DNA of 64,000 nucleotides from Streptomyces sp. AM 2-1-1 (GCF_029167645.1 NZ_CP119147.1:2976001-3040000), one strand, 5' to 3'. Shown: positions 1 through 9,232, counted from the first letter of the stretch. The notes: generated by a model from the sequence alone, not told the origin. Made by a program: numbers and translations.

Positions 1-4
1 CGCG

Positions 5-526
5 GTGACGCGGCGGCGCCGGGACGCACCCGGTTGGAGCGGCGGACGGCTGGCCGCGCGGGTGACGGCCGCCGTGTACGCCGCCACGGTCGTCACCCTC
101 ACCCTCTTCCCGCTGTGGATCTACACCGGCGCCTACCGCAACCGGATGCCGTGGACCAACCAGATCAACTGGATCCCCCTCCTCACGGCCGACGTCACGA
201 TGGCCGCCAACGTCGTCATGTTCGTGCCGTTCGGCTTCCTGCTGCCGCTCTTCACCCGCTGTGACCGGGCCCGCCGGGTGGCGCTGCTCTCCGCACTGAC
301 GAGCCTGGCCATCGAGTGCGTCCAGCTCGCGCAGTACCTCGTCTTCAGCTCGGGCCGCTCGGTCGACGTCAACGACCTCGTCGCCAACACCCTCGGTGGC
401 CTTCTCGGGTTCGCGGTCCTGCGCCTCGCGCTCCGCGGGGAGCGCACGCGCGGCCTGCTGAGGTCCTGGGCGCGGCCGGCCACCGTCCCGGACCGGTCCA
501 CCGCCGGTTCAGCGCCGGTGGGTTGA
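5..526 (+). CDS. VanZ-like family membrane protein
   Basis: 173-residue membrane protein of the VanZ-like family (named after the teicoplanin-resistance protein VanZ; most members have no proven function). A GTG start lies four bases inside the window, so a start further upstream cannot be excluded. The first hydrophobic segment (about residues 18-42) leads into the family pattern: TLFPLW, then the region INWIPL with a Asn-Val-Val-Met-Phe-Val-Pro-Phe-Gly segment (about 70-79), an Ile-Glu-Cys-Gln segment, and the conserved DVNDLVANTLGG near residues 121-132. The last 30 residues are polar and Arg/Pro-rich. It stands alone; the next gene runs toward it. Confidence 0.85.
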   Translation: MTRRRRDAPGWSGGRLAARVTAAVYAATVVTLTLFPLWIYTGAYRNRMPWTNQINWIPLLTADVTMAANVVMFVPFGFLLPLFTRCDRARRVALLSALTSLAIECVQLAQYLVFSSGRSVDVNDLVANTLGGLLGFAVLRLALRGERTRGLLRSWARPATVPDRSTAGSAPVG

Positions 527-652
527 GCGGGTCGGCCCTGCCCGTACTGCGGAGCGCGACCGCGGGACGGCCGTATCCGGGGTTGGTCGTTCCGAGGGCC
601 TTCTCGTGGCGGACGGCGTCCGCGGTCCCGATCTTCTCTCCGGCGGGGAGGG

Positions 653-1606
653 CTACTCCGTCCCCTCCGCCAGCAGCTCCCCGATGACGCGCGAGGCGTG
701 GGCCGCCATCACCGGGTTCGTGGTGCGGTGGTGGACGAGTTCGGGAAGGGCGATGGAGAGGGCCCAGCCGCGGGCCCGGCTCCAGGTCGCGTCGTCGGCT
801 CCCAGCGCGGTACGGAACCGGGGGCGGACCGGGGCGGGGAGGAGGTACCAGGCGGCGATCAGGTCGAGTGCGGGATCGGCGAGGCCCATGCAGCCGAAGT
901 CGATGACGGCGCCCAGGCGGCCCTCCTTGATGAGGACGTTCCCGGGCTGGAGGTCCCCGTGCGACCAGACCACCGGGCCGCCCGGCGCGGGGGCCCGCAG
1001 CGCCGCCTCCCAGACGGCGAGGGCGGCTCCGGCGTCCCAGCGCCCCTCCCCCGCGGGTGGGCGGAGTGCCTGCGGTTCCCGCTCCAGCGCACCGCGCAAG
1101 GTCCCGATGGCCCGGCGGGTGCCGGAGTCCCGTGCGGCGAGCGGCTCGCTGCGGTACGCGGGCGGCGCGCCCGCCGGGTCGACGCACCGCATCGCGGCGA
1201 CGAACTGCGCCAGGTCCGAGGCGAGTTCACCGCCGTCCGGCAACGCGTCCGGGCTCTCCGCCGGCTGTTCCCCGCCGGGCGCGGCCGACCACCCGGCCAA
1301 GGGCTCCCCTTCGAGCCACCGGCACACCGTCCAGGGCCACGGGTACCCCTCCCCCGGTTCGCCCTGGGCGAGCGGGGCGGGGATCGGGACCGGGAGGTGC
1401 GTGGCCAGCCGGGGCAGCCAGTGGTGTTCCTTCTCCGCGTCCCGGGCGCCGCCCTCGGCGAGCGGGAGCCGTACCGCCATGGCGCCGCCGAGCCGGTAGA
1501 CGGCGTTCACCGTGCCGTGGGAGCCGGTCCGGCGGACGGGGAGCCCCGCCCACTGCGGGAACTGCGCGGCGACCAGGGCCCGTACAAGATCTTCGTCGGA
1601 GAGCAT
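653..1606 (-). CDS. Aminoglycoside phosphotransferase (APH) family kinase
   Basis: 317 residues with the APH kinase fold, related to choline and homoserine kinases. The catalytic loop WSHGDLQPGNVLI (about residues 234-246) holds the catalytic Asp and Asn, and VIDFG about 12 residues later holds the metal-binding Asp. An N-terminal lobe with GTVNAVYRLGG acts as the nucleotide-binding region. I chose the ATG at 1606 because the longer frame adds only Arg/Pro-rich sequence and MLSDEDLVRAL is a natural N-terminus. The substrate cannot be told from sequence; many Streptomyces members of this family are not antibiotic-resistance genes. It is convergent with the VanZ gene. Confidence 0.87.
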   Translation of the reverse strand: MLSDEDLVRALVAAQFPQWAGLPVRRTGSHGTVNAVYRLGGAMAVRLPLAEGGARDAEKEHHWLPRLATHLPVPIPAPLAQGEPGEGYPWPWTVCRWLEGEPLAGWSAAPGGEQPAESPDALPDGGELASDLAQFVAAMRCVDPAGAPPAYRSEPLAARDSGTRRAIGTLRGALEREPQALRPPAGEGRWDAGAALAVWEAALRAPAPGGPVVWSHGDLQPGNVLIKEGRLGAVIDFGCMGLADPALDLIAAWYLLPAPVRPRFRTALGADDATWSRARGWALSIALPELVHHRTTNPVMAAHASRVIGELLAEGTE

Positions 1607-1724
1607 GAGGCGATCGAATCCGGTGGGCGGCGGTCGCCGCAACCGTATTCCGCACCGCCCCGGGTGACCGCCCGCACCGCCTGCCACCTGCGGAAACCGG
1701 AGGCGTTGCGGGATCCGGCGTACG

Positions 1725-1752
1725 GCTTCGGGCGGAGCGGTACGCCCGAAGC
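1725..1752 (-). terminator. Stem-loop after the 1779-3962 gene
   Basis: Perfect 10-bp inverted repeat (GCTTCGGGCG at 1725-1734 and its complement at 1743-1752) with an 8-nt loop. It lies 27 bp past the stop of the membrane-protein gene on the minus strand and has no strong T-run, as is usual for Streptomyces terminators. Confidence 0.55.
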
Positions 1753-1778
1753 GGTCCGGGGCCCGCTCGCGCCGGGGG

Positions 1779-3962
1779 TCAGCGCATCTCCTCCGGGCAC
1801 GGGGTGCCGGGCCTGAGCTGGTACGGGGCGGCGAGCCGGTAGACGCCCGCCTTGGGGGCCACCAGCTCGGTCCACTCGTCGTCGTGCGTCTCCTCGTCCA
1901 CCTTCAGCAGGCAGCCGTTGACGTTGTCGAAGGTCTTCGGAGCGTCCTCGTCCGCCTTGGTGCGCTCCTTGGACTCCGGCGTCTCCTCGGGCCTGTCCAG
2001 GCTGTTGCCGTCGTCGTCGACGAGGGCGAGCCAGCGCGTGTAGGGCACCCGGATGAGGACCCGGCCCGCCTTCTCGACGCGCAGCGTGATCTCGTCGGCC
2101 TCGGCGTTCTCGACGGTCGCCGGTGGGTCGGCGAGCGGGGTCGGGTCCTCGACCCGGTACAGCTTCCAGTTGGCGTCGGCCCAGATCTGCTTCAGGTAGG
2201 GCAGGCCGTCGCCGACCAGGGTCGCCTCCTGCGCGGCTCCGCTGTCCGGGTTCCCCTTGGGCAGGACGACGTAGTGGACGGCCCAGCGGTCGAGCCACTC
2301 GCGGTAGTTGACCGCGTCGAGGGTGTCGTCGTAGAAGAGCGGGTTGCGCTTCATGTCGGCCTGGCGGTTCCAGCCCCGGGCGAGGTTCACGTACGGCGCC
2401 AGGGCGGAGGCCTCGCGGTGGCTGCTCGCGGGGACCACCTCGATCCGCCCGCGGGTGGCGTCGGCGACCTGCAGCTGGTTGACCAGTGGTGCCAGCTCGC
2501 GCGCCCAGGACGCGGTCGGGGCGGTGCGGACGATGTCGGCGACGCTCTTGAAGCCGATCCAGAAGTTGAGGCCGACGATGGCGATCACCAGGGCGTACCA
2601 CCGGCGGGTGCGCGGCGCGGTGAACGGCAGCGCGGCCAGCAGCACGACACCAGCGAAGAGCATCGCCAGGCGCGTGATGTTGGACCCGATCTGCGAGTCC
2701 ACGAAGTAGGTGGCGAGCGTGCCGAGGCCGTAGACGGCGGACGCCGTGCGGACCGTCTTCCAGTCGCCGGGGACCAGGACGAAGACGAACACCGCGAAGA
2801 TGAACGGCAGCGCCAGCGTGCCCACCGACATCGGCTGCGTACCGGAGAACGGGAACAGCCACGAGGAGAGCCCGACCACCGCGACCGGGGCGAGCCCGAG
2901 GGCGTACGCGCCGGGGCGCCGCTTGTGCAGGAAGAGCGCGGCGGCCACCACACCCAGGAAGAGGCCGGCGACCGGGCTGGACGCGGTGGCGAGCCCGGCG
3001 AGCGGGGCGGCGACGGCCGCCTTCGCCCAGCGCCGGTAGCGCCAGCGGTGCGGCCAGCAGAAGACGGCGGCGACGGCCCCGACCGCGAACATCATGCCGA
3101 GCCCGAACGTCACCCGCCCCGAGAGCGCGTTGCACAGGTAGGCGAAGACCCCGGCGAGCGAGCAGACCAGCGGGTTCCGCACGGCCTTGACCCGGACGAG
3201 GATCATCGCCGTCAGCCCGGCCGAGACGGTGCCCGCGAGCATCATCGTCGACCGCACGCCGATCAGGGACATCAGGTAGGGCGAGACCACGCTGTACGAG
3301 ACGGGGTGCATGCCCCCGTACCAGGCGAGGTTGTACGCGGTGCCGGGGTGCTGGCCGACGAACTCGGCCCAGGCGTCCTGCGCCGCGATGTCACCGCCGC
3401 TGTTCGCGAAGAAGAAGAACCAGAGGACGTGGGTGACGGCCGCGGCGACCGTCGCGATCGTGACGGGGTGGCGCGCCAGCCGGGTGAGGAGCTTCCCGGA
3501 GGGGACCGTGTCCGGATGCTCACGGGAGTCCTCGGGGGACGGGCCGTGGCCCGGACGCTCATGGGTCCCCGGATGCCCGCCGGCACCGGGGGACCGGAGG
3601 CGCGGGTGGGCGCCACCGGTCCCGCGGGGCTCCGCTCCCGGGTCGCGCTGGGTCGGCAGGAGACCCAGGGTGGCCGGTTCTCCGGACGTCAGGCGGTCAC
3701 CGGAGGCAGGCAGCTCACCGGCCGACAGGTGATCGCTGGACTCCAGGAGGTCGGCGGAGGCCAGGAGGTCACCGGAGGCGAGGCGGTCGGCGGTCGGGGC
3801 CGGGCTGCTCGCCGCCGCGGGTCCGGTGCCGTCCGCGGCGTCCGTGGAGCCGCCGCCGGTGCCGGGGGTGTCGGTCTCCCCGGGCTTCTTCCGGTCTCTC
3901 TCGCTGTCCGCCTCGCGGCCGGGTCTCGGCTCCGCGGTGGTCACTACGGCTCTCCCCGTCAT
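1779..3962 (-). CDS. Large multi-pass membrane protein (GT-C-like topology, function unknown)
   Basis: About 727 residues. The first ~170 are a low-complexity Ser/Gly/Pro/Asp-rich, probably disordered cytoplasmic tail. Then come about ten or more hydrophobic segments, from ATVAAAVTHVLWFFFF to ALVIAIVGLNFWIG, and a soluble C-terminal domain of about 240 residues. The loop after the first membrane segment has acidic residues (GGDIAAQDAWAEF) and is followed by Tyr/Gly/His-rich loops. That layout resembles GT-C glycosyltransferases, though such proteins are sometimes labelled MFS transporters; I cannot decide. The ATG at 3962 was chosen over a TTG at 4064; a GTG six codons later is also possible. 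It lies 192 bp downstream of the carboxypeptidase gene, so joint action on the cell envelope is possible. Confidence 0.7.
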   Translation of the reverse strand: MTGRAVVTTAEPRPGREADSERDRKKPGETDTPGTGGGSTDAADGTGPAAASSPAPTADRLASGDLLASADLLESSDHLSAGELPASGDRLTSGEPATLGLLPTQRDPGAEPRGTGGAHPRLRSPGAGGHPGTHERPGHGPSPEDSREHPDTVPSGKLLTRLARHPVTIATVAAAVTHVLWFFFFANSGGDIAAQDAWAEFVGQHPGTAYNLAWYGGMHPVSYSVVSPYLMSLIGVRSTMMLAGTVSAGLTAMILVRVKAVRNPLVCSLAGVFAYLCNALSGRVTFGLGMMFAVGAVAAVFCWPHRWRYRRWAKAAVAAPLAGLATASSPVAGLFLGVVAAALFLHKRRPGAYALGLAPVAVVGLSSWLFPFSGTQPMSVGTLALPFIFAVFVFVLVPGDWKTVRTASAVYGLGTLATYFVDSQIGSNITRLAMLFAGVVLLAALPFTAPRTRRWYALVIAIVGLNFWIGFKSVADIVRTAPTASWARELAPLVNQLQVADATRGRIEVVPASSHREASALAPYVNLARGWNRQADMKRNPLFYDDTLDAVNYREWLDRWAVHYVVLPKGNPDSGAAQEATLVGDGLPYLKQIWADANWKLYRVEDPTPLADPPATVENAEADEITLRVEKAGRVLIRVPYTRWLALVDDDGNSLDRPEETPESKERTKADEDAPKTFDNVNGCLLKVDEETHDDEWTELVAPKAGVYRLAAPYQLRPGTPCPEEMR

Positions 3963-4072
3963 CCGCCGGCCCGGTGGGTCCCTCGGCCACCGGGCGGCCG
4001 GGTGCGTCGGGCCTGCCCGGCTGTTCGTCTGTTCGGTCTGTTCCGGGACGCTAACACGTACCAAGCGGACAG

Positions 4073-4115
4073 AAGCGGGACGGGGGGCACCGGACCGGTG
4101 CCCCCCGTCCCGCTT
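4073..4115 (-). terminator. Very long perfect hairpin between carboxypeptidase and membrane-protein genes
   Basis: The 21-base arm 4073-4093 is perfectly complementary to 4095-4115, with one base between them; in practice this is a stem of about 19 bp with a 5-nt loop. It starts 40 bp past the stop of the 4155-7115 gene and before the next minus-strand gene, so it is a strong transcription stop or mRNA 3'-end stabiliser. Confidence 0.75.
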
Positions 4116-4154
4116 CCCACGGGCTTCCCGCAGGCCGGGCCGCCGGACCGGCCG

Positions 4155-7115
4155 TCAGCCGATCCGGGACAGTTTGGCCCCGAAACCGGGCTCGCTCAGG
4201 TCCTCGGCCAGGGCGACCGCGACCTCCACCCGGCTGCTGCCCTCGCCCACCGTCAGGGTGCCGACGTGGGTGCCGGCCACCGCCGCGTGCGGGACGGTCT
4301 CGCCGCCGTCGGTCAGCTCCAGCTTCACCGTGAGGCCGCCCCAGCCGACCGCCTTGACGTCCTTGGTGGCGACGACCGGAGTGGTCGTGCCGAGCCCGTC
4401 GTCGACGACTCCGACGACCTGGCCCTTCTTCACGATCGTGGCGCCCTCGAGGGCGTCCTGCGTGGCGATCATCACCGTCTTGCTGACCCGGTTCACCTCG
4501 TCGATGATCGACTGGCTGTCGTACTGGCCGAGGATGGCGCCGACGATCAGCTGGTCGGTCCCGTCGATCATCTTGTGGGCCGCGAAGAGCAGGTTGCCGC
4601 CCGCCTTCGTGGTCGAGCCGGTCTTGATGCCGAGCGCCCCGTCGAAGGGGACCAGGCGGTTGTAGTTGGGCCAGGCCTTGCCGGTGGGGTCGGTCCAGCT
4701 CGGCAGGACGGTGATCTCCATCAGCGCCGGGATCTCGACCAGCTTCTCACCGAGCTTCACCAGGTCCTCGGCGGTGCTCACGGTGGTGGCGTTGAGCCCG
4801 GAGGGGTCGGTGTACGTGGTGTTCACCATCCCGAGCTCCTTCGCGGTGGCGTTCATCTTCTCGACGAACGCCTTCTCCGAGCCCGCGTCCCACCGCGCCA
4901 GCAGCCGCGCGATGTTGTTGGCCGAGGGGATCATGATCGCGGAGAGGGCGTCGCGCTGCGTGAGCACGTCCCCCTCCTTGACGGTGTCCAGCGTGGACTC
5001 ACCCTCGGAGGAGAGCTTGCCGTCCGACTCGCCCTTGGCGTCGACCTTGATCGACTCCCCGTCGGCACCCTTCTTCATCGGGTGGTCCCTGAGCACGATG
5101 TACGCCGTCATGGCCTTCGCCACGCTCGCGATCGGCACCGGCTTCTGCTTGCCGAACGAGCCGACCCTGCCCAGGCCGGTCGCCGCCATCCAGCCCTGGC
5201 CCTGATCCGGCCACGACAGGTCGGGGGCCGCGCCGTCGAACGTGTAGGTCGGCTTCGTCGTGACCGCGAGCGACGGGTCCGGCAACGGCCTGAACATCTG
5301 TACGGCTGCAAAGACGATCAACAGCAGCAGGACGAGCGGCGTCCAGATCTTGACCCGCCGGACCGCCGTGCGGACCGGGGTCTCACGCGGCGGCGGGGTG
5401 TTGGTCAGCTCGGCGAGCAGGTCCAGCGGCGGCTTCGGAGGCAGCGGCAGCGACCGGGTCCGGTCGGGCTCGTCCGAGGGGGGCGTACCGAGGGCGGGAG
5501 TGGCCCCGGGACCCGCGCCCGGGCCCTGCGGGTCCGGGCGGCGCGACGCGGGCGCAGTCCGTACGTCGTCCGAGCGCAGGGGTACGAAGGTGCTGGTGCG
5601 CTCCGCGGCGCTCTCGGGCTTCGGCTTCGTGTCCGGGGCGCTCCCGGGCTTCGACTCCGGGTCCGTGCCGCTCCCGGGCCTCGGCTCCGGCTTCGAGACC
5701 GGGGCGGGCACGGACTTCGCGTCGGCGGCGGCATCGGGCGTCGGGGCCGCGGCGGGCGTCGATCCGGTGTCCGGGGCGGGCTCCGGGTCCGAGGCCTTCT
5801 TCGGGCCGGTGGTGGCCGCTGTCTCGCGCCGCGGCAGCTTCAGCGCGGTCGTCGGCTGGTCGATCCGGGAGCCCACCGCCTTGAACACGGCGGTGGGCTG
5901 GTCGATGCCCGTGCCGTCGGCATCGGCGTCGGCAGGGGAGCCGGCGTCGGCTCCCGGTTCGGTGTCCGAGGCCGCGTTCGCGTTCGCGTCGGCGGTCGCT
6001 CCGGAGGACTTCCCGCCCGTGGCGGCCTTCACCGGTGCGGCGGGGGCGGCCTCCTCGCGGGTACGGGGCACCGTGGCCCCGGTCGTCCGCGTCTCGGAGG
6101 GCTCCTCGTCGCCGGCCGGCGGCTCGGGCGCCGCGGGCTTCGCATCTTCGGTGGGCTTCGCGTCTTCGGCGGGCTTCGCGTCCCCGGCGGGCTTCGTGCT
6201 TTCCGCGGGCTTCGCGTCCCCGGCGGGCTTGGCGATTTCCGCGGGCTTCGCGTCCCCGGCGGACTCCTCGGGTGCCCCTGCGGCGTTCCCGGCGCCGGCG
6301 CCCTTGCCGGGTGCCGGGGGCTCGGCCGGCTTCCCGGGTCCGGCGGCCGCGTCGGTCTTCCCGACCCAGGCGGCGACCGCGGTGCGCAGCCGCTTGTCGC
6401 CCGGCGAGGTCTCGCCGTCGGCCGCGGTGTCGCCCTCGGACGCGTTCTCGGCGTCCGCCGGGGCCTCGTCCGCGCCGACCGGAGCCTCAGCGGCGTCCGC
6501 CGGGGCCTCGTCGGCGTCAGGGGCGGCCGGGGCGCTCGCAGGGCTCTCCACCGCGCCGGAGGCGCCGGAGGGGGTCGGATCGGCCTCGGAGGGCCCGGAA
6601 TCGGCTCCTGAGGGCTCTGCGGGGCCCTCAGGGGCCTGTGCCGCCGCGTTCTCGGCGTCGGGGGCCTCGTCGCCGAGCGCGTTGCCGCTCTCGCCGGCGT
6701 CCTCCGCCGTCGCACCCGTCTCGGGCGCGGGGGCCTCGTCGGCGGGCTCCTGAGCGACCTCGTCCGCCTGAGCGGCCGGCGTGGGGGCGTCGGGCGCCGC
6801 AGTCCCGTCCGCCGGAGCGTCCTTCAAAGGCACGCGGAACACCGCGGTGGCGTCGTCCTGCGGCGAGCCGGCCTTCGGGCCCGGGGTACTGCCGGACTCC
6901 GTACCGGTGGGGGCGTCGCCGTCCGGGCCGGAACCGGGGTCGGGGTGCGTCGCGTCACCGGTGGTGTCGTCGTTCGCCGGTTCGTCGCTCCCGGCCCTCG
7001 CGCCGTCGCTCGGTCCGGCGGGTTCGCGGAAGACGGAGAGCCGGGGGTCGCGTTCCTCAGGAGCCGTCCCCGAGGACTTCCGCTGCTCCGACTTGCCGGG
7101 GGACTCGCCCGCCAC
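4155..7115 (-). CDS. D-alanyl-D-alanine carboxypeptidase (S11 serine hydrolase) with ~590-residue disordered N-terminus
   Basis: 986 residues. The first ~590 are Ala/Pro/Glu/Asp/Gly-rich and surely disordered, including an approximately six-residue tandem repeat of the GDAKPAE/SAKPAG type. One membrane segment follows (about 590-612, LVLLLLIVFAAVQMF). The extracytoplasmic penicillin-binding domain then carries all three active-site motifs: SVAK (Ser-x-x-Lys, about 663), SAN (about 733) and KTGS (about 830). It ends with a PBP5-like C-terminal beta domain. It trims the terminal D-Ala of peptidoglycan stem peptides. GTG at 7115 was chosen because AGGAGG lies five bases upstream; a TTG one codon earlier would sit too close. 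Usual family length is 400-450 residues, so the cytoplasmic tail is the unusual part. Confidence 0.9.
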   Translation of the reverse strand: MAGESPGKSEQRKSSGTAPEERDPRLSVFREPAGPSDGARAGSDEPANDDTTGDATHPDPGSGPDGDAPTGTESGSTPGPKAGSPQDDATAVFRVPLKDAPADGTAAPDAPTPAAQADEVAQEPADEAPAPETGATAEDAGESGNALGDEAPDAENAAAQAPEGPAEPSGADSGPSEADPTPSGASGAVESPASAPAAPDADEAPADAAEAPVGADEAPADAENASEGDTAADGETSPGDKRLRTAVAAWVGKTDAAAGPGKPAEPPAPGKGAGAGNAAGAPEESAGDAKPAEIAKPAGDAKPAESTKPAGDAKPAEDAKPTEDAKPAAPEPPAGDEEPSETRTTGATVPRTREEAAPAAPVKAATGGKSSGATADANANAASDTEPGADAGSPADADADGTGIDQPTAVFKAVGSRIDQPTTALKLPRRETAATTGPKKASDPEPAPDTGSTPAAAPTPDAAADAKSVPAPVSKPEPRPGSGTDPESKPGSAPDTKPKPESAAERTSTFVPLRSDDVRTAPASRRPDPQGPGAGPGATPALGTPPSDEPDRTRSLPLPPKPPLDLLAELTNTPPPRETPVRTAVRRVKIWTPLVLLLLIVFAAVQMFRPLPDPSLAVTTKPTYTFDGAAPDLSWPDQGQGWMAATGLGRVGSFGKQKPVPIASVAKAMTAYIVLRDHPMKKGADGESIKVDAKGESDGKLSSEGESTLDTVKEGDVLTQRDALSAIMIPSANNIARLLARWDAGSEKAFVEKMNATAKELGMVNTTYTDPSGLNATTVSTAEDLVKLGEKLVEIPALMEITVLPSWTDPTGKAWPNYNRLVPFDGALGIKTGSTTKAGGNLLFAAHKMIDGTDQLIVGAILGQYDSQSIIDEVNRVSKTVMIATQDALEGATIVKKGQVVGVVDDGLGTTTPVVATKDVKAVGWGGLTVKLELTDGGETVPHAAVAGTHVGTLTVGEGSSRVEVAVALAEDLSEPGFGAKLSRIG
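6132..6260. repeat. Degenerate 18-bp tandem repeat inside the carboxypeptidase gene
   Basis: About seven degenerate copies of an 18-bp unit (core GCGGGCTTCGCGTCCCCG on the plus strand) encode the Lys-Pro-Ala-Gly/Glu-Asp-Ala repeats in the disordered tail. The unit is in frame, so copy-number change would lengthen or shorten the protein without breaking it. Confidence 0.7.
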
Positions 7116-7308
7116 CAATGCCTCCTCTTAAAGCTGCGGGGACTGCCCCCGCTGTCCGAACCGTGTACCAGTGTCCTGTGTGAACCCTGGCTTCAGCTGC
7201 TAGACGAGAACGACATACGTACTGGTTCCCGTACAAAGCTGGCAGGCGCTCTCGACAGACAGTTGTGAGAGGGGTCACCCTGTCACTCATCCACGCGGGG
7301 AGGCATGG

Positions 7309-8022
7309 ATGGGCAGGAGCCGCAGAACAATTCCGGAAGAGCTTTTGCTGCTCGCTCTGGACCCGACCACGGGTACCACGGCGCAGCCGCAGTCGCTCGA
7401 CCTCGGCCTCGCCGGAGCACAGCTAGTGGAGCTGGCTCTGGCAGGTCGGATAGCCCCTGACGGGGATCGTATCGCCGTGGTGATGCCACGGCCGACTGGA
7501 GATCCGACACTGGACTCCGCACTGGAACTGCTGCGCAGACGCGGCAGCCCGGTACGGGCGGTCCACTGGATCGGCGGACCCCGACTCGGGCTCCGTCAGA
7601 TCTATCTCGCTCATCTGGAGCGGTGCGGCATGGTGCATGCCGTGGCGGGCCAGATGTGCGGAGTACTGCCGACGACTCGCTACCAGGCGACGGACACGGC
7701 AGTCAGCAGGGACATCAAGTCCCGGCTGGACAGTGCGATCCGCACCGGCGTACCGCCGGACCCGCGGACCGCGGCGCTTGCCGCGCTGGCCCACGCGGTC
7801 GGACTCGGCAAGCACCTGTACCCGGGGAACGAGGGGCGTTCATCACGCTCCCGCCTCCGGGACCTGATCAGGCACGACCCGATGGGCGGCCTCGTGGCGC
7901 ACGCCGTGATGGACGTCCAGAGCGGTGCGGGCGCACAGCCCCGCCGCAACCAGCAGGCAGCGGGAGTGCCGTTGCAGCCGCAAGCACGTCGCGGCTCCAT
8001 GGCACAGACGGCTGTGAGCTGA
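7309..8022 (+). CDS. GPP34 (GOLPH3/VPS74) family protein
   Basis: 237 residues of the GPP34 family, the bacterial relatives of the eukaryotic Golgi phosphoprotein GOLPH3/Vps74 that binds PI4P. The family opening is clear: TIPEELLLLALDPTTG, then GLAGAQLVELALAGRI and the later RTAALAALAHAVGLGKHLYP. No signal peptide or membrane segment is seen, so it is probably soluble and at most peripherally membrane-bound. ATG at 7309 was chosen, with GGGGAGG five bases upstream; an ATG four bases earlier is out of frame. The C-terminal ~35 residues are Gln/Ala/Arg-rich and likely disordered. It is divergent from the carboxypeptidase gene. The bacterial function is not established. Confidence 0.88.
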   Translation: MGRSRRTIPEELLLLALDPTTGTTAQPQSLDLGLAGAQLVELALAGRIAPDGDRIAVVMPRPTGDPTLDSALELLRRRGSPVRAVHWIGGPRLGLRQIYLAHLERCGMVHAVAGQMCGVLPTTRYQATDTAVSRDIKSRLDSAIRTGVPPDPRTAALAALAHAVGLGKHLYPGNEGRSSRSRLRDLIRHDPMGGLVAHAVMDVQSGAGAQPRRNQQAAGVPLQPQARRGSMAQTAVS

Positions 8023-8145
8023 ACCGCGGTGCGCCGCGCGGGACATCCGCGCTGCGCACCGTGCTGGACCCGGGCGGGAGACCGCGCGGAAAATCCCATA
8101 CCGCCGTACCGATGTCCACCAAGACCCGGTTCGGGAGCCGCACCA

Positions 8146-8181
8146 CACGCGGGGCAGCCGGTCCACCGGCTGCCCCGCGTG
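8146..8181 (+). terminator. Strong stem-loop after the GPP34 gene
   Basis: Perfect 16-bp inverted repeat (8146-8161 and 8166-8181) with a 4-nt loop, followed by a pyrimidine-rich tail (CTTGCGTTCCCC). It lies 124 bp past the GPP34 stop and before the next promoter on the same strand. Confidence 0.78.
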
Positions 8182-8276
8182 CTTGCGTTCCCCGTTTCCC
8201 AGCGGAGCGAGGGCCAGGGGTGGCAGTCTGCTGAGCAGTAGATACGCACAGCTACACAGCCGGAGGTGCCGTTTCC

Positions 8277-9134
8277 GTGCCGTCCACCGTCAATCCCACC
8301 GTCAGGCGACGCCGGTTGGGCCAGGAATTGCGCCGCCTGCGCGAGCTCAAGGGCATGACCGCCGAAGAGGTCGCCGACCGCCTGCTGGTCTCCCAGTCGA
8401 AGATCAGCCGGCTGGAGAACGGACGCCGCTCCATCAGCCAGCGGGACGTCCGCGACCTCTGCGGGGTCTACGAGGTGGCGGACCACCGCATCGTCGACTC
8501 CCTCATGCAGATGGCCAAGGACTCGCGCCAGCAGGGGTGGTGGCACGCGTTCGGGGACATCCCGTACAGCGTCTACATCGGCCTGGAGACCGACGCGGAG
8601 TCGTTGCGCGGCTTCGAGCCCCAGGTCATTCCGGGTCTGCTCCAGACGCGGGCGTACTCCGAGGCGCTGATCACGGGCGCGCTGCCGGAGGCCCCGTCGG
8701 CCGACATCGAGAAGCGGGTGAACGTCCGGGCCCGCCGCCAGGACCGGATCAACGACCCCGAGCGTCCACTGCGGCTGTGGGTCGTCATAGACGAGTCCGC
8801 GCTGCACCGGACCGTCGGCGACAAGCAGGTGATGATCGAGCAGTTGGAGCACCTCGTCGCCTGCTCGAAGCTGCCCCACGTGACGGTGCAGGTGCTGCCG
8901 TTCGAGATGGGCGCGCATCCGGGCATCAACGGGCAGTACGCCATCCTGGAGTTCCCCGACACGGCGGACTCCAGCGTGGTCTACATCGAGGGCGTCACGA
9001 GCGACCTCTACCTGGAGAAGGCGAACGACGTGCAGCGGTACAGCGTCATGTACGAGCACCTCCGGGCCCAGGCGCTCAACGTCGAGCAGAGCCGGCAGTT
9101 CATCGTCGGGATCGCGAAGAAGTACACCGACTGA
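8277..9134 (+). CDS. XRE-family regulator with DUF5753 domain (WhiJ-like)
   Basis: 285 residues: an N-terminal XRE helix-turn-helix (about 8-62; LGQELRRLRELKGMTAEEVADRLLVSQSKISRLENG) and a DUF5753 domain (about 105-280; QVIPGLLQTRAYSEAL, then LPHVTVQVLPFEMGAHPGINGQYAILEF). This is the common Streptomyces pair with a small DUF397 protein, here at 9485. WhiJ and its relatives act on the onset of development, and the DUF397 partner is thought to modulate the regulator. GTG start with CGGAGG ten bases upstream. It is intact, unlike the homologue at 23072. Confidence 0.9.
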   Translation: MPSTVNPTVRRRRLGQELRRLRELKGMTAEEVADRLLVSQSKISRLENGRRSISQRDVRDLCGVYEVADHRIVDSLMQMAKDSRQQGWWHAFGDIPYSVYIGLETDAESLRGFEPQVIPGLLQTRAYSEALITGALPEAPSADIEKRVNVRARRQDRINDPERPLRLWVVIDESALHRTVGDKQVMIEQLEHLVACSKLPHVTVQVLPFEMGAHPGINGQYAILEFPDTADSSVVYIEGVTSDLYLEKANDVQRYSVMYEHLRAQALNVEQSRQFIVGIAKKYTD

Positions 9135-9149
9135 GCCGAGGGCGGATTT

Positions 9150-9232
9150 CCGGGAAAGGGGCCCCAGGAGAGGCCCGGAGAAAGGGGCCGGGAGAAAGGG
9201 GCCGGGGGAAGGGCCGGGCGGAAAGGGCCGAA
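9150..9232. repeat. Purine-rich short direct repeats between XRE and DUF397 genes
   Basis: Four or five imperfect copies of a 12-14 bp unit around GAAAGGGGCCGGG lie just after the XRE stop. They are too short and irregular for CRISPR. The rest of the 350-bp gap (9135-9484) shows no coding sequence; it presumably holds the DUF397 promoter. Confidence 0.6.

Noticed and set aside
1884..6611. A 1575-codon open frame on the plus strand
   Set aside because: It lies opposite two well-supported minus-strand genes and its translation is repetitive Arg/Gly/Val-rich sequence, an antisense effect of high GC.
9150..9232. CRISPR-like repeat array
   Set aside because: Units are 12-14 bp, imperfect and not separated by unique spacers; no cas gene is present.
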